DNA of 64,000 nt from Ricinus communis (Eukaryota; Streptophyta; Magnoliopsida; Malpighiales; Euphorbiaceae). Below, one piece after another: positions 52,339 through 62,302 of the stretch. Under the pieces are notes generated by a model. That model was given only the letters and a program-made list of their open reading frames with translations, was not told where the DNA came from and did no database searches. Location of the stretch: assembly GCF_019578655.1 (NCBI RefSeq), contig NC_063261.1, positions 13,382,216 through 13,446,215 of the forward strand, given 5' to 3'. Each line of letters begins with the position of its first letter. Within the stretch, counting starts at the first letter, position 1. Made by a program: the position numbers and the translations under genes.

Positions 52339-54118
52339 TTATTCAAGTTTTTCTTTTATGAAGTGCCTATCAATTTCAACATGTTTTGTCCTGTCATGTA
52401 AAACAGGATTATGAGCAATACTGATAGCTGCCTTGTTGTCACAATACAACTTCATAGGTAAACTCACAGATCTTTTAAGCTCTTGTAGAACCCTTTTCAG
52501 CCAAAGAATCTCACACACTCCCTGTGCCATTGATCTGAATTCTGCCTCAGCATTCTACTTATTGCAACTTCATTCTGCTTTTTACTTCTCCATGTGACTA
52601 AATTACCCCAAATAAATGTGTAGTATCCAGAAGTTGACCTTCTATCAGTGATTGAACCTGCCCAATCAGCATCCGTGTACACCTCAACTCCTCTTTTTTC
52701 ATTTTTCTTGAAAAAAGTCATTTTCCTGGTGTACTTTTCAAATAACGAAGAATTCGATATACAGCTTCAAGATGTCCTTCATATAGAGAATGCATAAACT
52801 GACTTACCAAGCTTACAGCGAAAGCAATGTCCGGACGAGTATGTGATAAGTAAATCAGTTTTCCAGCCAACCTCTGATATCTTCCTGTGTCTACTGGAAC
52901 ACCATTCTTTACCTCCCCAAGTCTAGAATTAGCTTCAATTGGAGTTTCAGAAGGTTTACAACCACTCATTCCAGTTTCTTTCAAGAGATCTAGAATATAC
53001 TTTCGTTGTGAGACAACAATGCCTTTCTTTGACCTTGCCACTTCCATTCCAAGAAAGTATCTTAGTTGGCCTAAATCTTTCATTTCAAACTCCTTGGCTA
53101 GGTTTTGTTTCAATCTGCTTATTTCAATTATGTCATCTCCAGTCAAAATTATATCATCTACATAGACAATTAAAACAGAAATTTTATCTTCAATAGAATT
53201 CTTTATGAAAAGAGTATGATCAGATTGACTTTGATTATAACCTTGACCTTTAACAAACTTTGTGAACCTCTCGAACCATACTCTAGGAGATTGTTTAAGG
53301 CCATATAAAGATCGTTTTAGCTTACATACCTTGGTTCCAAATTTTTGAGCAAAACCAGGTGGAGGTTCCATGTATACTTCCTCTTCTAAGTCACCATTCA
53401 AAAAGGCATTCTTCACATCTAGATGATTCAAGGACCAATCTAGATTAGCTGCAACAGACAAGAGCACTCGAATAGTATTGACTTTCGCCACAAGAGAAAA
53501 AGTTTCATAGTAGTCCACTCCATATATTTGAGTAAATCCTTTGGCTACTAGACGAGCTCTATATCTTTCCAAGGATCCATCTGAATTGTACTTCACAGTA
53601 AACACCCATTTACATCCGACAACTGTCTTCCCATCTGGCAGATCCACTTCTTCCCAAGTAGCATTCTTCTCCAAGGCTCTCATCTCCTCCAAAATAGCTT
53701 CTTTCCACTCAAGAATATTTAGAGCCTCCTGAACACTATTTGGAATAACCATACTAGACATTTGTGAGATAAAAGTACAATATGGTGATGAAATATTTTT
53801 GTAAGATACAAAATTTGACAAATGATGTTTAGTACATGACCTAACACCTTTCCTAAGAGCAATGGGAAGACCAAGTTGACTAGATGGATTATTTGTAGGA
53901 ATTTTTGGAGACTTACCATAAATTTCATGATCCGACCTCTGATTAAATTCTTGATGGTGCTTTGGGATGGTGGCTCTTTTTTGTGCTTGATGTTCCTTTG
54001 AATATACAAGACCTTTAAACTTTTCCGCATAGATATCAGTTGTTTCAATATTTTGATTTTGAGATGACCTTATCAAAGGTTGTTCAGTATTTTCAATATT
54101 TAAATCATTTTTTTCCAC
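52339..54118 (-). pseudogene. Element D reverse transcriptase and RNase H
   Basis: A long open frame (54118-52718) holds the copia RT: WKEAILEEMRALEKNATWE, GCKWVFTVKYNSDGS, LDVKNAFLNGDL, and the catalytic VYVDDIILTGDD at about 53163-53130, then FLGMEVARS and LIYLSHTRPDIAFAVS. All RT motifs look intact. RNase H follows in another frame (52721-52497; VYTDADWAGSITDRRSTSGY) and again shifts to 52530-52339 (YCDNKAAISIAHNPV, HVEIDRHFIKEKLE). The frameshifts in RNase H would stop autonomous movement. Confidence 0.93.
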
Positions 54119-54541
54119 ACTTTCTTTATTTTTCGACCCATTTTCTTTTGAAACATTATCAGACCCCCAAGAAATACCGTTATTTGAAAAAAAAACTCAA
54201 AAGTTAAATCAGAATTTAAATCAGAACTAGAATCAGTTGAGACATCTTCACTAGTGTTCTCCCCCTGAAGATGAAATTTGTCAAAGTATGATTGTCCTTC
54301 AAAAAAAGTGACATCCATAGAAACAAACATTTTTTTCAAAACTGGATCAAAACATTTATAACCTTTTTGATTTGCAGGATAGCCTACAAAAATACATTTA
54401 TGTGCTTTTGGATCAAGTTTTGAACGTTTGGGATCATGATTATGGACAAAGCCACACTTCCAAAATTTTTTAAAGGAATGTTGCTAGTTAGCCGAGTTAT
54501 GGGAAAACATTCACTAAAAACTTTATTTGGTGTTTTAAAAT

Positions 54542-55825
54542 TCAAATTCTTGTAGGCATTCTATTAATCAAATATATGGCTGTTAAAATTGCTTCTCTCC
54601 AAAGATACTTTGGAATTTTAGTTGTAAAACTAAGAGCTCTAACAACCTCTAGGATATGTTTATTTTTTCTCTCAGCCACCCCGTTTTGCTGAGGCGTGTT
54701 ACTACAAGAACTTTGGTGAATAATCCCTTTTTCAGCAAAAAATTGTCCTAACACATTGTTAAAGAACTCCTTTCCATTATCACTTCGAAAAATTTTAATT
54801 TGAGTATGAAATTGTGTTTGAACCATATTATAAAATTTTTGAACACACTTTCAACATCAGATTTCTCTTTTAAAAGAAAGACCCAAGTAACTCTAGTATG
54901 ATCATCAATAAAAAGGATAAACCAGTGTTTTCCAGAAAATGTTGGCGCTCTAGAAGGACCCCAAACATCACTGTGAATCATGGTAAATGGCTTGGACTGT
55001 TTATAAGGTTGCGATTGGTAAACAGTTCGGTGACGTTTAGCTAATTCACAAAATTCATATCGGAAAAAACAAAGGATTTTTATTCATGAATAACTTTGGA
55101 AACAAATACTTTAAATATTGAAAATTTGGATGTCCTAGCCGATAATGCCATAACATAATCTTAGTGTCACTTGAAACAGAAATAGAATTGAAACAAGTTT
55201 GCAGGTCTTGCCTTCCAAAGGTTGACTCATCATTGAAGAAGTAGAGTCCACCATCCAATTTAGCACCCCCAATCATCTTCCCCGAGGTTAAATCCTGAAA
55301 TTTACAATAGGAAGACTTAAAAATCACTTGATAATTATGATAAGAGATTAACTTACTGACAGACAAAAGATTATATGACAAATGTGGAACATGTAAGACA
55401 TTTTTAAGAACTAGAGAAGAGGAAATAGGAATTGTTCCTTTCCCAGCAACAGTAGCTAAGGAACCATCTGCAATTTTAACCTTTTGATTTCCTGCACAAG
55501 GTATATAAGAGGAAAAAATTTGCGAATTGCCAGACATGTGATCAGTAACACCTAAATCTAATATCCAAGTGCTATGAGATTTGGAACAAGCTATGGCTAT
55601 AATGAAAGAATTACCTGATTGTGCAAAAGAACAAGATAAGTCAGATTTTTCTAAAATTTGGGACTTAAAGATTTTATACAGGTGCTCTATCTGTTCCTTG
55701 GTAAAAGGAAGAGATTCAAAAGAAGACTGCTGCCCCATATTAGTATTGCTAGCTTGAAAAGCTCGTACATCTCCTCCTAACTTAGTGTTATCGCTGCCTG
55801 TTTTCTTCTTCGGTTTCCCATGCAA
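54542..55825 (-). pseudogene. Element D protease and integrase
   Basis: Frame 55825-55055 holds the protease with STWILDLGVTDHMSGN (the usual DSGA is DLGV, so the site is damaged) and the start of the integrase zinc finger (H...H, LWHYRLGHPN at about 55160). The catalytic core is in two frames: 54981-54748 (IHSDVWGPS, FIDDHTRVTW) and 54826-54542 (FRSDNGKEF, then NTPQQNGVAERKNKH). The DDE residues are still recognisable, but a stop near 55052 and a frameshift near 54820 separate the parts. Confidence 0.9.
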
Positions 55826-56226
55826 TTTCCAGCAAGTATCTCGAGTATGCCATGGTTTTCGATAATGATCACACTAGGGTTTTTGCTTTCTCCTTGAGTT
55901 TGTACCTCGAGTTACAAGAGCAGATCCGTCAGCATTTATTTTTGGTTCATCATTTTTCAGCATCACTTTTCGTCGTGCTTCTTCTCTATGCACTTTTGAA
56001 AAACTTCTCTAATAGTTGGTAAAGGATTTTTTTCTAATATACGTCCATGAACCTCATCAAGATCTTTGTTTAAACCAGCCAAGAAAACAAATACTCATCC
56101 TCTTTCAATTTTCTTTTTGTACCGAGCACTGTCATTAGGATTCTCCCATTGTTCATCTTCAAATATGTCCAATTCCTGCCAAACAACCATCATATCATTA
56201 TAGTAAGATGTTACCTCTCGATTACC

Positions 56227-56682
56227 TTATTGCATTTTCCACATATGGGTGTTTAATTCGAATAACTGCGAATGGTTGTCCAAATCTGAATTGGTTTCTC
56301 GAACTGCTTCCCAAACATCCCGAGCAATCTGCAAAAACATGAATGGTTTTCTAATAACCGGATCCATTGAGTTAATCAACCAAGTAGTAACCATTGAATT
56401 TTCTAAGCGCCACTGCCTGTATTTCGAATCATCGGTTGTTGGTGGTTTTATCTCACCATTCAAGTATCCAAGTTTCCCTTTTCCATCAATCACCAACCTC
56501 ATGGACTGAGACCATTCAAGATAATTCTTGCCATTCAGTTTGTGAATGGTGATTTGAAGAGAATTTTCAGGAGGAACAGGTGGAAGTAGCTGAGAAACTC
56601 CCCCTGATGGTGTCACGCCACTGCTAGCTTCTGAAGTGGTTGAACTAGAGCCAACCATGGCAGCCTTAAAATTCATGATCAA
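56227..56682 (-). pseudogene. Element D gag, N-terminal part
   Basis: It starts at an ATG 20 bp inside the 5' LTR (MIMNFKAAMVGSSS). It contains 'LNGKNYLEWSQSM', 'GKGKLGYLNGEI', 'WLINSMDPVIRKPFMF' and 'ARDVWEAVRETNSD', the copia gag (UBN2-like) pattern. A stop near 56227 interrupts it, and weaker continuation is readable to about 55850 in other frames. Confidence 0.9.
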
Positions 56683-56701
56683 GCCCTAAGCTCTGATACC
56701 A

Positions 56702-56912
56702 TGTAGAATTTTATAGAGAAAGGAAAAAAGAGAAATGTTCTCTTATATTTTTTCTATATATAAAACATAGGAGAAACACAACTTATATAGACTAGCTAAA
56801 GGATAGAAAAAAAAACTTAGATAGGAACTTATTTATCTTATCCCTAAACCTTAGAATGTTTATGCATATCTCTAACAAACAAAAACTAATTAGTTATTCT
56901 AACTTATCAACA
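56702..56912 (-). repeat. Element D 5' LTR (211 bp)
   Basis: It matches the 3' LTR over its full length. Just inside, the plus strand gctctgatacca (56690-56701) is the complement of the initiator-Met tRNA primer-binding site, directly next to the LTR. Confidence 0.93.
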
Positions 56913-57170
56913 TAAATAATCAACATAATCTATATCATATATACTTATTATAATTTCCACCCAATCACATAACTTACCATGATTCATAATTTAGGCATAA
57001 GTTCATACCATTCTACTCAATTCATTACAACCATCATAAAAAGAAGTACAATTCAGCAATTATGGTTAGTTCTCACGGCTCGTGGATCCCCTTTAATGTG
57101 CTGCTCTGCCTCATCCTCATCTATCACACACATAAGCTACTCCGCCTCATATATATATATGTATATATAC

Positions 57171-57225
<55 letters not shown>

Positions 57226-57250
57226 TGTATATATATGTATATAAATATAA
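56913..57250 (-). repeat. Element C 5' LTR, second part, truncated at an (AT)n tract
   Basis: It continues the LTR of element C after the copia insertion (aligns with about 44863-45140). From 57149 the sequence becomes an expanded AT/GT tract (57149-57250), then changes abruptly to plastid 5S rRNA sequence. In the intact LTR the (AT)n at 45140-45166 is short and is followed by 1.6 kb more LTR. Confidence 0.85.
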
Positions 57251-57277
57251 GAATGAGGGGTGTTAAGCTTTTTATCA

Positions 57278-57323
57278 TCTTAGCGTCGAGCTATTTTTCC
57301 GCAGGACCTCCCCTACAGTATCG
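57278..57323 (-). pseudogene. rrn5: Plastid 5S rRNA fragment (3' part)
   Basis: On the minus strand this matches the 3' part of plastid 5S rRNA (the 'ctcccctacagtatcg' and 'gcgtcgagctatttttccgc' blocks on the plus strand). It is truncated at the 5' side by a direct join to 23S sequence, an order not found in plastid genomes. Nuclear copy, not functional. Confidence 0.8.
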
Positions 57324-57564
57324 CCCCACTCATCTTCGACGCAAGAGCGCTCGATCAGTGAGCTATTACGCACTCTTTCAAGGGTAGCTGCTTCTAGGAA
57401 AACCTCATGGCTGTCTCTGCACCCCTACCTCCTTTATCACCGAACGGTCGTTTAGGGGCCTTAGCTGGTGATCCGGGCTGTTTCCCTCTCGACGATGAAG
57501 CTTATCCCCCATCATCTCACTAGTCGACCTTGACCCCTGTTATTTTGAGGTCATATCTAGTATG
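57324..57564 (-). pseudogene. rrn23: Plastid 23S rRNA fragment
   Basis: About 240 nt of the plastid 23S rRNA gene, antisense in this window, recognisable by 'ttaggggccttagctggtga' and 'tagtcgaccttgacccc'. Several differences from the conserved sequence are G-to-A or C-to-T on the plus strand. It is a detached internal piece of the gene. Confidence 0.8.
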
Positions 57565-57577
57565 TATCACAAACACA

Positions 57578-57616
57578 AGGGCTATAGCTCAGTTAGGTAG
57601 AGCACCTCATTTACAC
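57578..57616 (+). pseudogene. trnV-UAC: Plastid trnV-UAC 5' exon fragment
   Basis: agggctatagctcagttagg, then tagagcacctc, and the anticodon-loop end ttacac match the 5' exon of plastid trnV-UAC (D-arm and anticodon). The intron and 3' exon are absent: within a few bases the sequence joins a different spacer. Not a functional tRNA. Confidence 0.75.
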
Positions 57617-57646
57617 GCGCTCCAATGCTTTGATGGGGGCAAGGGG

Positions 57647-57718
57647 AGGGATATAACTCAACGGTAAAGTGTCACCTTAACGTGGTAGAAGTCATTAGTT
57701 CGAGCCTGATTATCCCTA
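57647..57718 (+). pseudogene. trnV-GAC: Plastid trnV-GAC copy, anticodon mutated
   Basis: A 72-nt copy with the T-arm gttcgagcctgattatccct. Compared with the conserved plastid gene as I remember it, there are five changes, all G-to-A or C-to-T, one turning anticodon GAC into AAC and others in the D and anticodon arms. It is followed to about 57769 by the plastid region upstream of rrn16 ('attgacgtgagggggtaggg'). It is a decayed nuclear copy, unlikely to act as a tRNA. Confidence 0.8.
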
Positions 57719-57769
57719 AACCCAATGTGAGAATAGATAAGAAGCTCTTGTAATTGACGTGAGGGGGTA

Positions 57770-57975
57770 GGGATAATGAATATTTCATTTTAAATTAAAA
57801 TAAATATTTAAATATTAAATAAAAATGAATATTAATATTATTAAATAAAAATATTGATATTATTAAATAAAAAAATGATTGTAATTAGAGTAATAGTAAT
57901 TTAGAATTAAAGATATGTATATTTATTAGTTTCATTTTACAATTTAAATTTTTTTCTGAATTTTTTTGAACTAAA
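57770..57975. repeat. Left arm of a large inverted repeat around the plastid block
   Basis: This AT-rich segment is the diverged inverse of about 61725-62090. Clear shared words are 'gaatatttcattttaaat' near 57779, and 'agaattaaagatatgtatat' near 57901, which also occurs on the minus strand near 61790. The arm is shorter than its partner by internal deletion. I cannot tell whether it is plastid or nuclear in origin. Confidence 0.7.
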
Positions 57976-58395
57976 CAATGAAATCCGCGAAAAAGCTAAA
58001 TGCTAAAGAAAAATCAAAAAATTAACTTTATATTGTTTCAGATTATTGGTTCTTTCTCTCATCGAAAGATCTAATCCCGAATTCATTTATTTACGAGTCA
58101 AAGGAATGGACCCTCGGCCTCTGGTTTCCATATAAAGGACACACCGAGCAAAAATACCCTCTTTCACTTCTATTCTAATAGACTGAATATCCTTCATAAG
58201 GAATTGGAGGAAGATGCGACGACTTTTTCGAGAGAATCCCCAAAAATGAAAACAAATTTGTTGTATTAGAATCTGATTATACTTATGATTCTATTCAATT
58301 GGCAGAATAAAAAAAAGGGTGTATAAACAGAACTTCTGCTTATACAGAAGTTCTGCTTATTATTCAGACGCACCTACTCTACTAATTATTTATAG
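57976..58395. other. Plastid-like spacer and atpE 3' flank
   Basis: 58009-58260 has plastid-like composition ('acgagtcaaaggaatggacc') but I cannot assign it. A perfect 11-bp stem, cagaacttctg / cagaagttctg (58328-58355), lies 40 bp after the atpE stop, where plastid genes carry 3' stabilising hairpins. Confidence 0.5.
58328..58355 (-). terminator. atpE 3' stem-loop (plastid RNA-end hairpin)
   Basis: A perfect 11-bp stem with a 6-nt loop, downstream of the atpE copy. In plastids such hairpins protect mRNA 3' ends. Here it is a relic that has stayed perfect. Confidence 0.6.
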
Positions 58396-58797
58396 TTATG
58401 AAATCACATTGATAGCCTCTACGCGTGCCCTAGCTCGTCTGAGAGCTAGATTTGCCGCAATTATTTGTCTCTTGCCTTCCGCCTTTCTCAAGTTAGCTTC
58501 TGCTATTTCAAGATTTTTCTGAGCTTCTTATGGATCAATGTTACTACCCTTCTCTGCATCGTTTACTAAAATAATAATCTCATTATTGCCTATTCTAGCA
58601 AAACCGCCCATTAGAGCCATCGTTAACCATTGGTCATTAAGGCGTATTCTCAAAATACCGATATCGACTGCTGTGGCAATAGGCGCATGATTTGATAATA
58701 CGCCAATTTGTCCATTATTAGTAGATAAAATGATTTTTTTCACTTCTGAATCCCAAACAATTCGATTTGGGGTCAGTACACAAAGATTTAAGGTCAT
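58396..58797 (-). pseudogene. atpE: Plastid atpE (ATP synthase CF1 epsilon) copy with one premature stop
   Basis: Minus strand: [33 protein letters not shown] and [16 protein letters not shown] are the epsilon subunit. The frame is full length (133 codons plus TAA at 58396) except for TAA at 58528-58530, where plastid genes normally read CAA (DPQEAQ): one C-to-T change. The rest, through '[34 protein letters not shown]', is open. In plastids the protein regulates CF1 and blocks ATP hydrolysis in the dark. The start overlaps the atpB stop by four bases as in plastid genomes, so this block was copied as a unit. Confidence 0.93.
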
Positions 58798-59446
58798 TTC
58801 TTCAAGTTGTTCTCCATTTCTAAATTCGTAGCCTTCACAGTAGCTTCATCAATATTACCCTACCAAATAAAAGGCCTGCTCAGGTAGACTATCTAATTCT
58901 CCGAAAAGGATCAATTTAAATCCTCCAATAGTTTCTGCTAAACCGACATATTTTCCCGGGGAACCCGTAAATACTTCTGCTACAAAAAAGGGTCGTGATA
59001 AGAAACGCTTAATTTTTCATGCTCTTGCTACAGTTAAGCGATCATCTTCGAATAATTCGTCTAACCAAGGATAACTATAATGTCTTGAAGTTCTTTGTAA
59101 CGTTGTAAAGCTTGCTTAACTCTTTGTGCAGTTTCATAATGTTCATAACCAACGATCTGAGGTTGGAGCATAGTTGACGTTGAATCTAAAGATCTACTGC
59201 TGGATAGATACCTTTAGCAGCTAATTGTCTATAAATAGAAGTACGTCTTGTTCATTAACATCTCGGAAATATTCCGCCATAGTTAGGGCAGTTAAGCCAA
59301 CTCTCATACGAGCTCCCGGGAGTTCGTTCATCTGACCATAAACTAGAGCTATTTTTGATTCTGCAATTTTTTCTTCATTAATTACTCCAAATTCTTTCAT
59401 TTCCATGTAAAGATCATTTCCTTCACGAGTATGTTTGAATAAAAAA
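58794..59446 (-). pseudogene. atpB: Plastid atpB (ATP synthase CF1 beta) C-terminal fragment with internal deletion
   Basis: The stop TGA at 58794-58796 overlaps atpE. Going 5', it contains [11 protein letters not shown] and YPAVDPLDSTS-like regions and, at 59523-59221, the block [20 protein letters not shown] through [13 protein letters not shown]. At about 59221 the reading jumps from LLFIDN to AAKGIYPAV, so some 80 codons of the beta subunit (including the FRFVQAGSEVS region) are deleted. Further frameshifts lie at 58855, 59018 and 59075. The N-terminal half is missing beyond 59446. Not functional. Confidence 0.9.
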
Positions 59447-60316
59447 AAAGAACTCAAAAAAATAATTATTTTGATCCAGTAAGGATCCGATAAAATCATC
59501 TTTCTTTTTTCTATTTCTATCAAGAAAAAGAAAATACTACTTTTCTTATAATTCTTAAAATTCTTTATCTTTTCTTTATGTGTATAAAAACTTGTAATTA
59601 TGTAATTAAAATATAATTAAATTAATAATTATGTAATTAAATTAATATTAATAATTAATATATAATTATTAATATGTAATTAATATTTAATAATTATGTA
59701 ATGTAATTAATATTAATAATAAAATTATAATTTATTTTATTTTTTAATTTAGAATAAGTAATAAGTATTTATTTTTATAAGTAATAAGTATTTTTTTTCA
59801 CTAATATTTTTATTTATTTGATTTGACCACTTTTAACTTTTTGATTTAAATATGTGAAGTATTTTGAAACGGATTTATTGTCTTTCATTATGTTTGTAGA
59901 AAAGACTATCATATTTGAAACTTTTCCTTTACATAAGATAAAAGCAAAAAATTACTAAATTTTTTTTCCTTTTTTAACAAATTAATAGTCTCATTCAATT
60001 TAAAAATTTTAATTCAATTAGATATACTTTTTCTTCGCGTTTGACTGATTACTAGAAAAATGAAGTTAAAGTCTTTTTATTAGGATAAATAAAATTTAGA
60101 GTCTTAAACTTTATTGCTGTATTTTATTCCACGTATATATGGAATATAACGAAAAAGGCAAAAATAGAAAAAAAATAAGCGGATAGGCTTCTTTTTTGAC
60201 AAGAGTATAATTGAAAGACTAAATACATGTCCTGGTGTTAAAATAGAATATGTGGTATAAAAATAGAGAATCTATTTTTATTTTCCAAACCAAAAAAAGA
60301 TCTTGGAGATTTTATA
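59447..60316. other. AT-rich plastid-type spacer
   Basis: The sequence is extremely AT-rich (59580-59830 nearly pure A/T). The last 100 bases before psbI ('ggtataaaaatagagaatct') look like the normal psbK-psbI spacer. There is no gene. The junction between the atpB and psbI blocks lies somewhere in this stretch. Confidence 0.5.
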
Positions 60317-60427
60317 ATGCATACTCTCAAACTCTTTGTTTACACAGTAGTGATATTCTTTGTTTCTCTGTTCATCTTTGGATTTTTATCTAATGATCCA
60401 GAACGTAATCCCGGACGTGAAGAATAA
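60317..60427 (+). CDS. psbI: Plastid psbI (photosystem II protein I), intact frame in nuclear plastid DNA
   Basis: 36 residues plus TAA, full family length: starts [16 protein letters not shown], one membrane helix (about residues 6-24), ends [11 protein letters not shown]. In plastids it is a small PSII subunit near the reaction centre. Two differences from the usual sequence are visible: residue 2 H for L, and E for G in 'NDPGRN'. It is too short for the ORF-length cutoff used for most genes. The context (non-colinear, decayed plastid DNA between nuclear LTRs, no transit peptide) argues against expression as a photosystem protein. Confidence 0.85.
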   Translation: MHTLKLFVYTVVIFFVSLFIFGFLSNDPERNPGREE

Positions 60428-61724
60428 AAAAATAAAGTATATAAAATTAATCAAATTAAAATAAAAAAATAAGGGTTTTTTCTTGATTTTTCAATGTTCT
60501 TAGTATTTTACTATTATACATTTTTAAATATTAAATAAAACAAAAAAGTTCGCTAAATTTAAAAAAAAAAGAAAAAAATTCCAAGTCATCACCGGAACCG
60601 GAAAGAAAGGGACTATAATTTATTTACTTAATCTAATCTATTTCTAATTTATTTATTAGATTATTTTCTATTTTATTAGATTATTAGAATAGAAATAGAA
60701 ATTGGTATATATATATTATTATTATAATTATAATATCAGATCACTAAAATTTAGAAATCCAATAATTTAAAAAATTTTGCGGGCGAATATTTACTCTTTC
60801 AATATTTATTTTATTTGTTTTGTAGAGCTAATCCACGATCTTTCAGAATAAATGGATTGTCTTTGCCTATCTCACATTTTTTTGAGTCCCAAAGACTCAT
60901 AAAATCATTAAAAAGATTTCATTTTTAAATTGCTTATCCTAATATCATTATTTTTTTTTTATTTTAAGGTAAGAAATATATCTTCTCATTATAAGAGAAG
61001 AGAAAAACCCCTTTTTTTAGATACAGATTTGAATTAAACCATCAAGGATTTCAAATAAAATAAATAGGTAAAAAAATTATTCAATTTTTCAGATAGACTA
61101 TCAGATAGACTAAAGAATTGTCACTGAAATTAATTATGGATATTCTATGTTAAATATTGAAATTAAGCGAGGGATGACAATTTTTTTTTTTACATTACAA
61201 ATAAATATAATATTTGTACTTGTTATTTAATTTTTTATTATATATTATAATTATATTATTATTATTTTTAATTTATGTTATTTTTAATATATATTTAATA
61301 TTTTTATTTTTTTATTTTTTGTTATTATTTTTATTATTATAATTATTTTCTATTAATTATTATTTTATTCTATTAATTTAATAATTTAAATTAATTATAA
61401 TTATATTTATATTAATTATTCTATTATTAGTTATTTAGTTATTAGAAAGATTTCTTATAATCATTAAAATTCATATATAATTATACTAAGTATATCTAAG
61501 TGAGTATATATAATATAATAAAGTGCAAAGAGCGTACAACTAACTAAATGACTTATTCATATTTCTAAATGAAATATGATAATCCATTTATTTGTTATTC
61601 TTCTTTTATTATCTTTTTTTTTCTTGTCTTATAACTTTCATTTTTCTTTTTTCATTCTTTTATTTATCATAAGATTTATTAACCTCTTTTTTTTTTAATT
61701 TCATAAATAAAGTAATAATTTTAA
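60428..61724. other. AT-rich plastid-derived spacers
   Basis: 60428-60625 resembles the psbI-trnS spacer: 'accggaaccggaaagaaagg' near 60591 looks like the first bases of an antisense trnS-GCU, cut short. 60778-60960 ('gcgggcgaatatttactctt') is plastid-like but not assigned. 61190-61460 is nearly pure A/T. No genes. Confidence 0.45.
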
Positions 61725-62090
61725 TGAACGAGAAAAGTCAGAAAAAAATTTAAATTGTAAAATAAAACTAATAAATATACATATCTTTAATTCTAAGTTA
61801 CTATTATTCTAAATCTAAATTATAAAATACTATTCACTATTCAAATATCTATATTTTCGTTTTCAATTTATCAATTTAAATAAAACTTTTAAAATGAAAG
61901 AAATTTTTTAATTAAATTGAAATTTTCTTTTTTTATTTATTTTTATTTATATTTAATATTCATTTTATTAATTTTATTTAATATTAATTTCAGTCTTTTT
62001 ATTTAATAATATTAATATTTTTATTTAATAATATTAATATTTATTTTTATTTAATATTTAAATTTAAAATGAAATATTCATTTTATTAAT
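61725..62090. repeat. Right arm of the large inverted repeat
   Basis: Inverse partner of 57770-57975, about 160 bp longer, with the extra length in its centre (about 61830-61990). It ends about 40 bp before the rps19 stop. Confidence 0.7.
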
Positions 62091-62127
62091 TTTAAATATT
62101 AATTATTTAGGAATTAAGATTAACGAA

Positions 62128-62302
62128 TTAATGACGAGATTTATTATCATTTTTTGCATGTCTCCGGAAATTTAGAGTAGGTGCAAATTCTCCCAATTTA
62201 TGGCCCACCATACGATCTGTTATATAAATAGGTAAATGCTCCTTTTTATTATGGATAGCAATAGTATGGCCGATCATTATGGGTATAATGGTAGATGCCT
62301 CG
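62128..62302 (-). pseudogene. rps19: Plastid rps19 C-terminal fragment
   Basis: On the minus strand '[23 protein letters not shown]', '[20 protein letters not shown]' and a C-terminal NDNKSRH are plastid ribosomal protein S19 (small subunit). About 57 of 92 codons are present. The 5' part is cut at 62302, where an LTR begins. Small differences (such as RRHAKND for the usual RGHAKND) show decay. Confidence 0.92.

Larger units (their letters stand above)
51988..56912 (-). mobile_element. Element D: Ty1/copia retrotransposon inserted in the element C LTR
   Basis: The two LTRs (51988-52199 and 56702-56912) differ at five or six positions by eye plus an A-run length change, so about 97% identical, younger than A. 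A perfect duplication taaat flanks it (51983-51987 and 56913-56917), and the uninterrupted site is seen in the other LTR of C near 44857-44872. The internal region has gag, protease, integrase, RT, RNase H in copia order, with a 466-residue open RT frame. Frameshifts and stops elsewhere make it non-autonomous now. Confidence 0.95.
44477..57250 (-). mobile_element. Element C: minus-strand Ty3/gypsy chromovirus with long LTRs, 5' LTR split and truncated
   Basis: The 3' LTR (44477-46795) and the 5' LTR (51612-51987 plus 56913-57250) flank a 4.8-kb internal region. The outer 3' LTR end abuts the RNase H of element B, so C jumped into B. The outer end of the 5' LTR was lost where plastid DNA begins, so its target duplication cannot be checked. 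Element D lies inside the 5' LTR. The coding region has frameshifts and stops throughout. Confidence 0.9.

Noticed and set aside
57578..57718. Two tRNA-Val genes as functional nuclear tRNAs
   Set aside because: One lacks its 3' exon and the other has several stem and anticodon changes. Both sit in scrambled plastid DNA.
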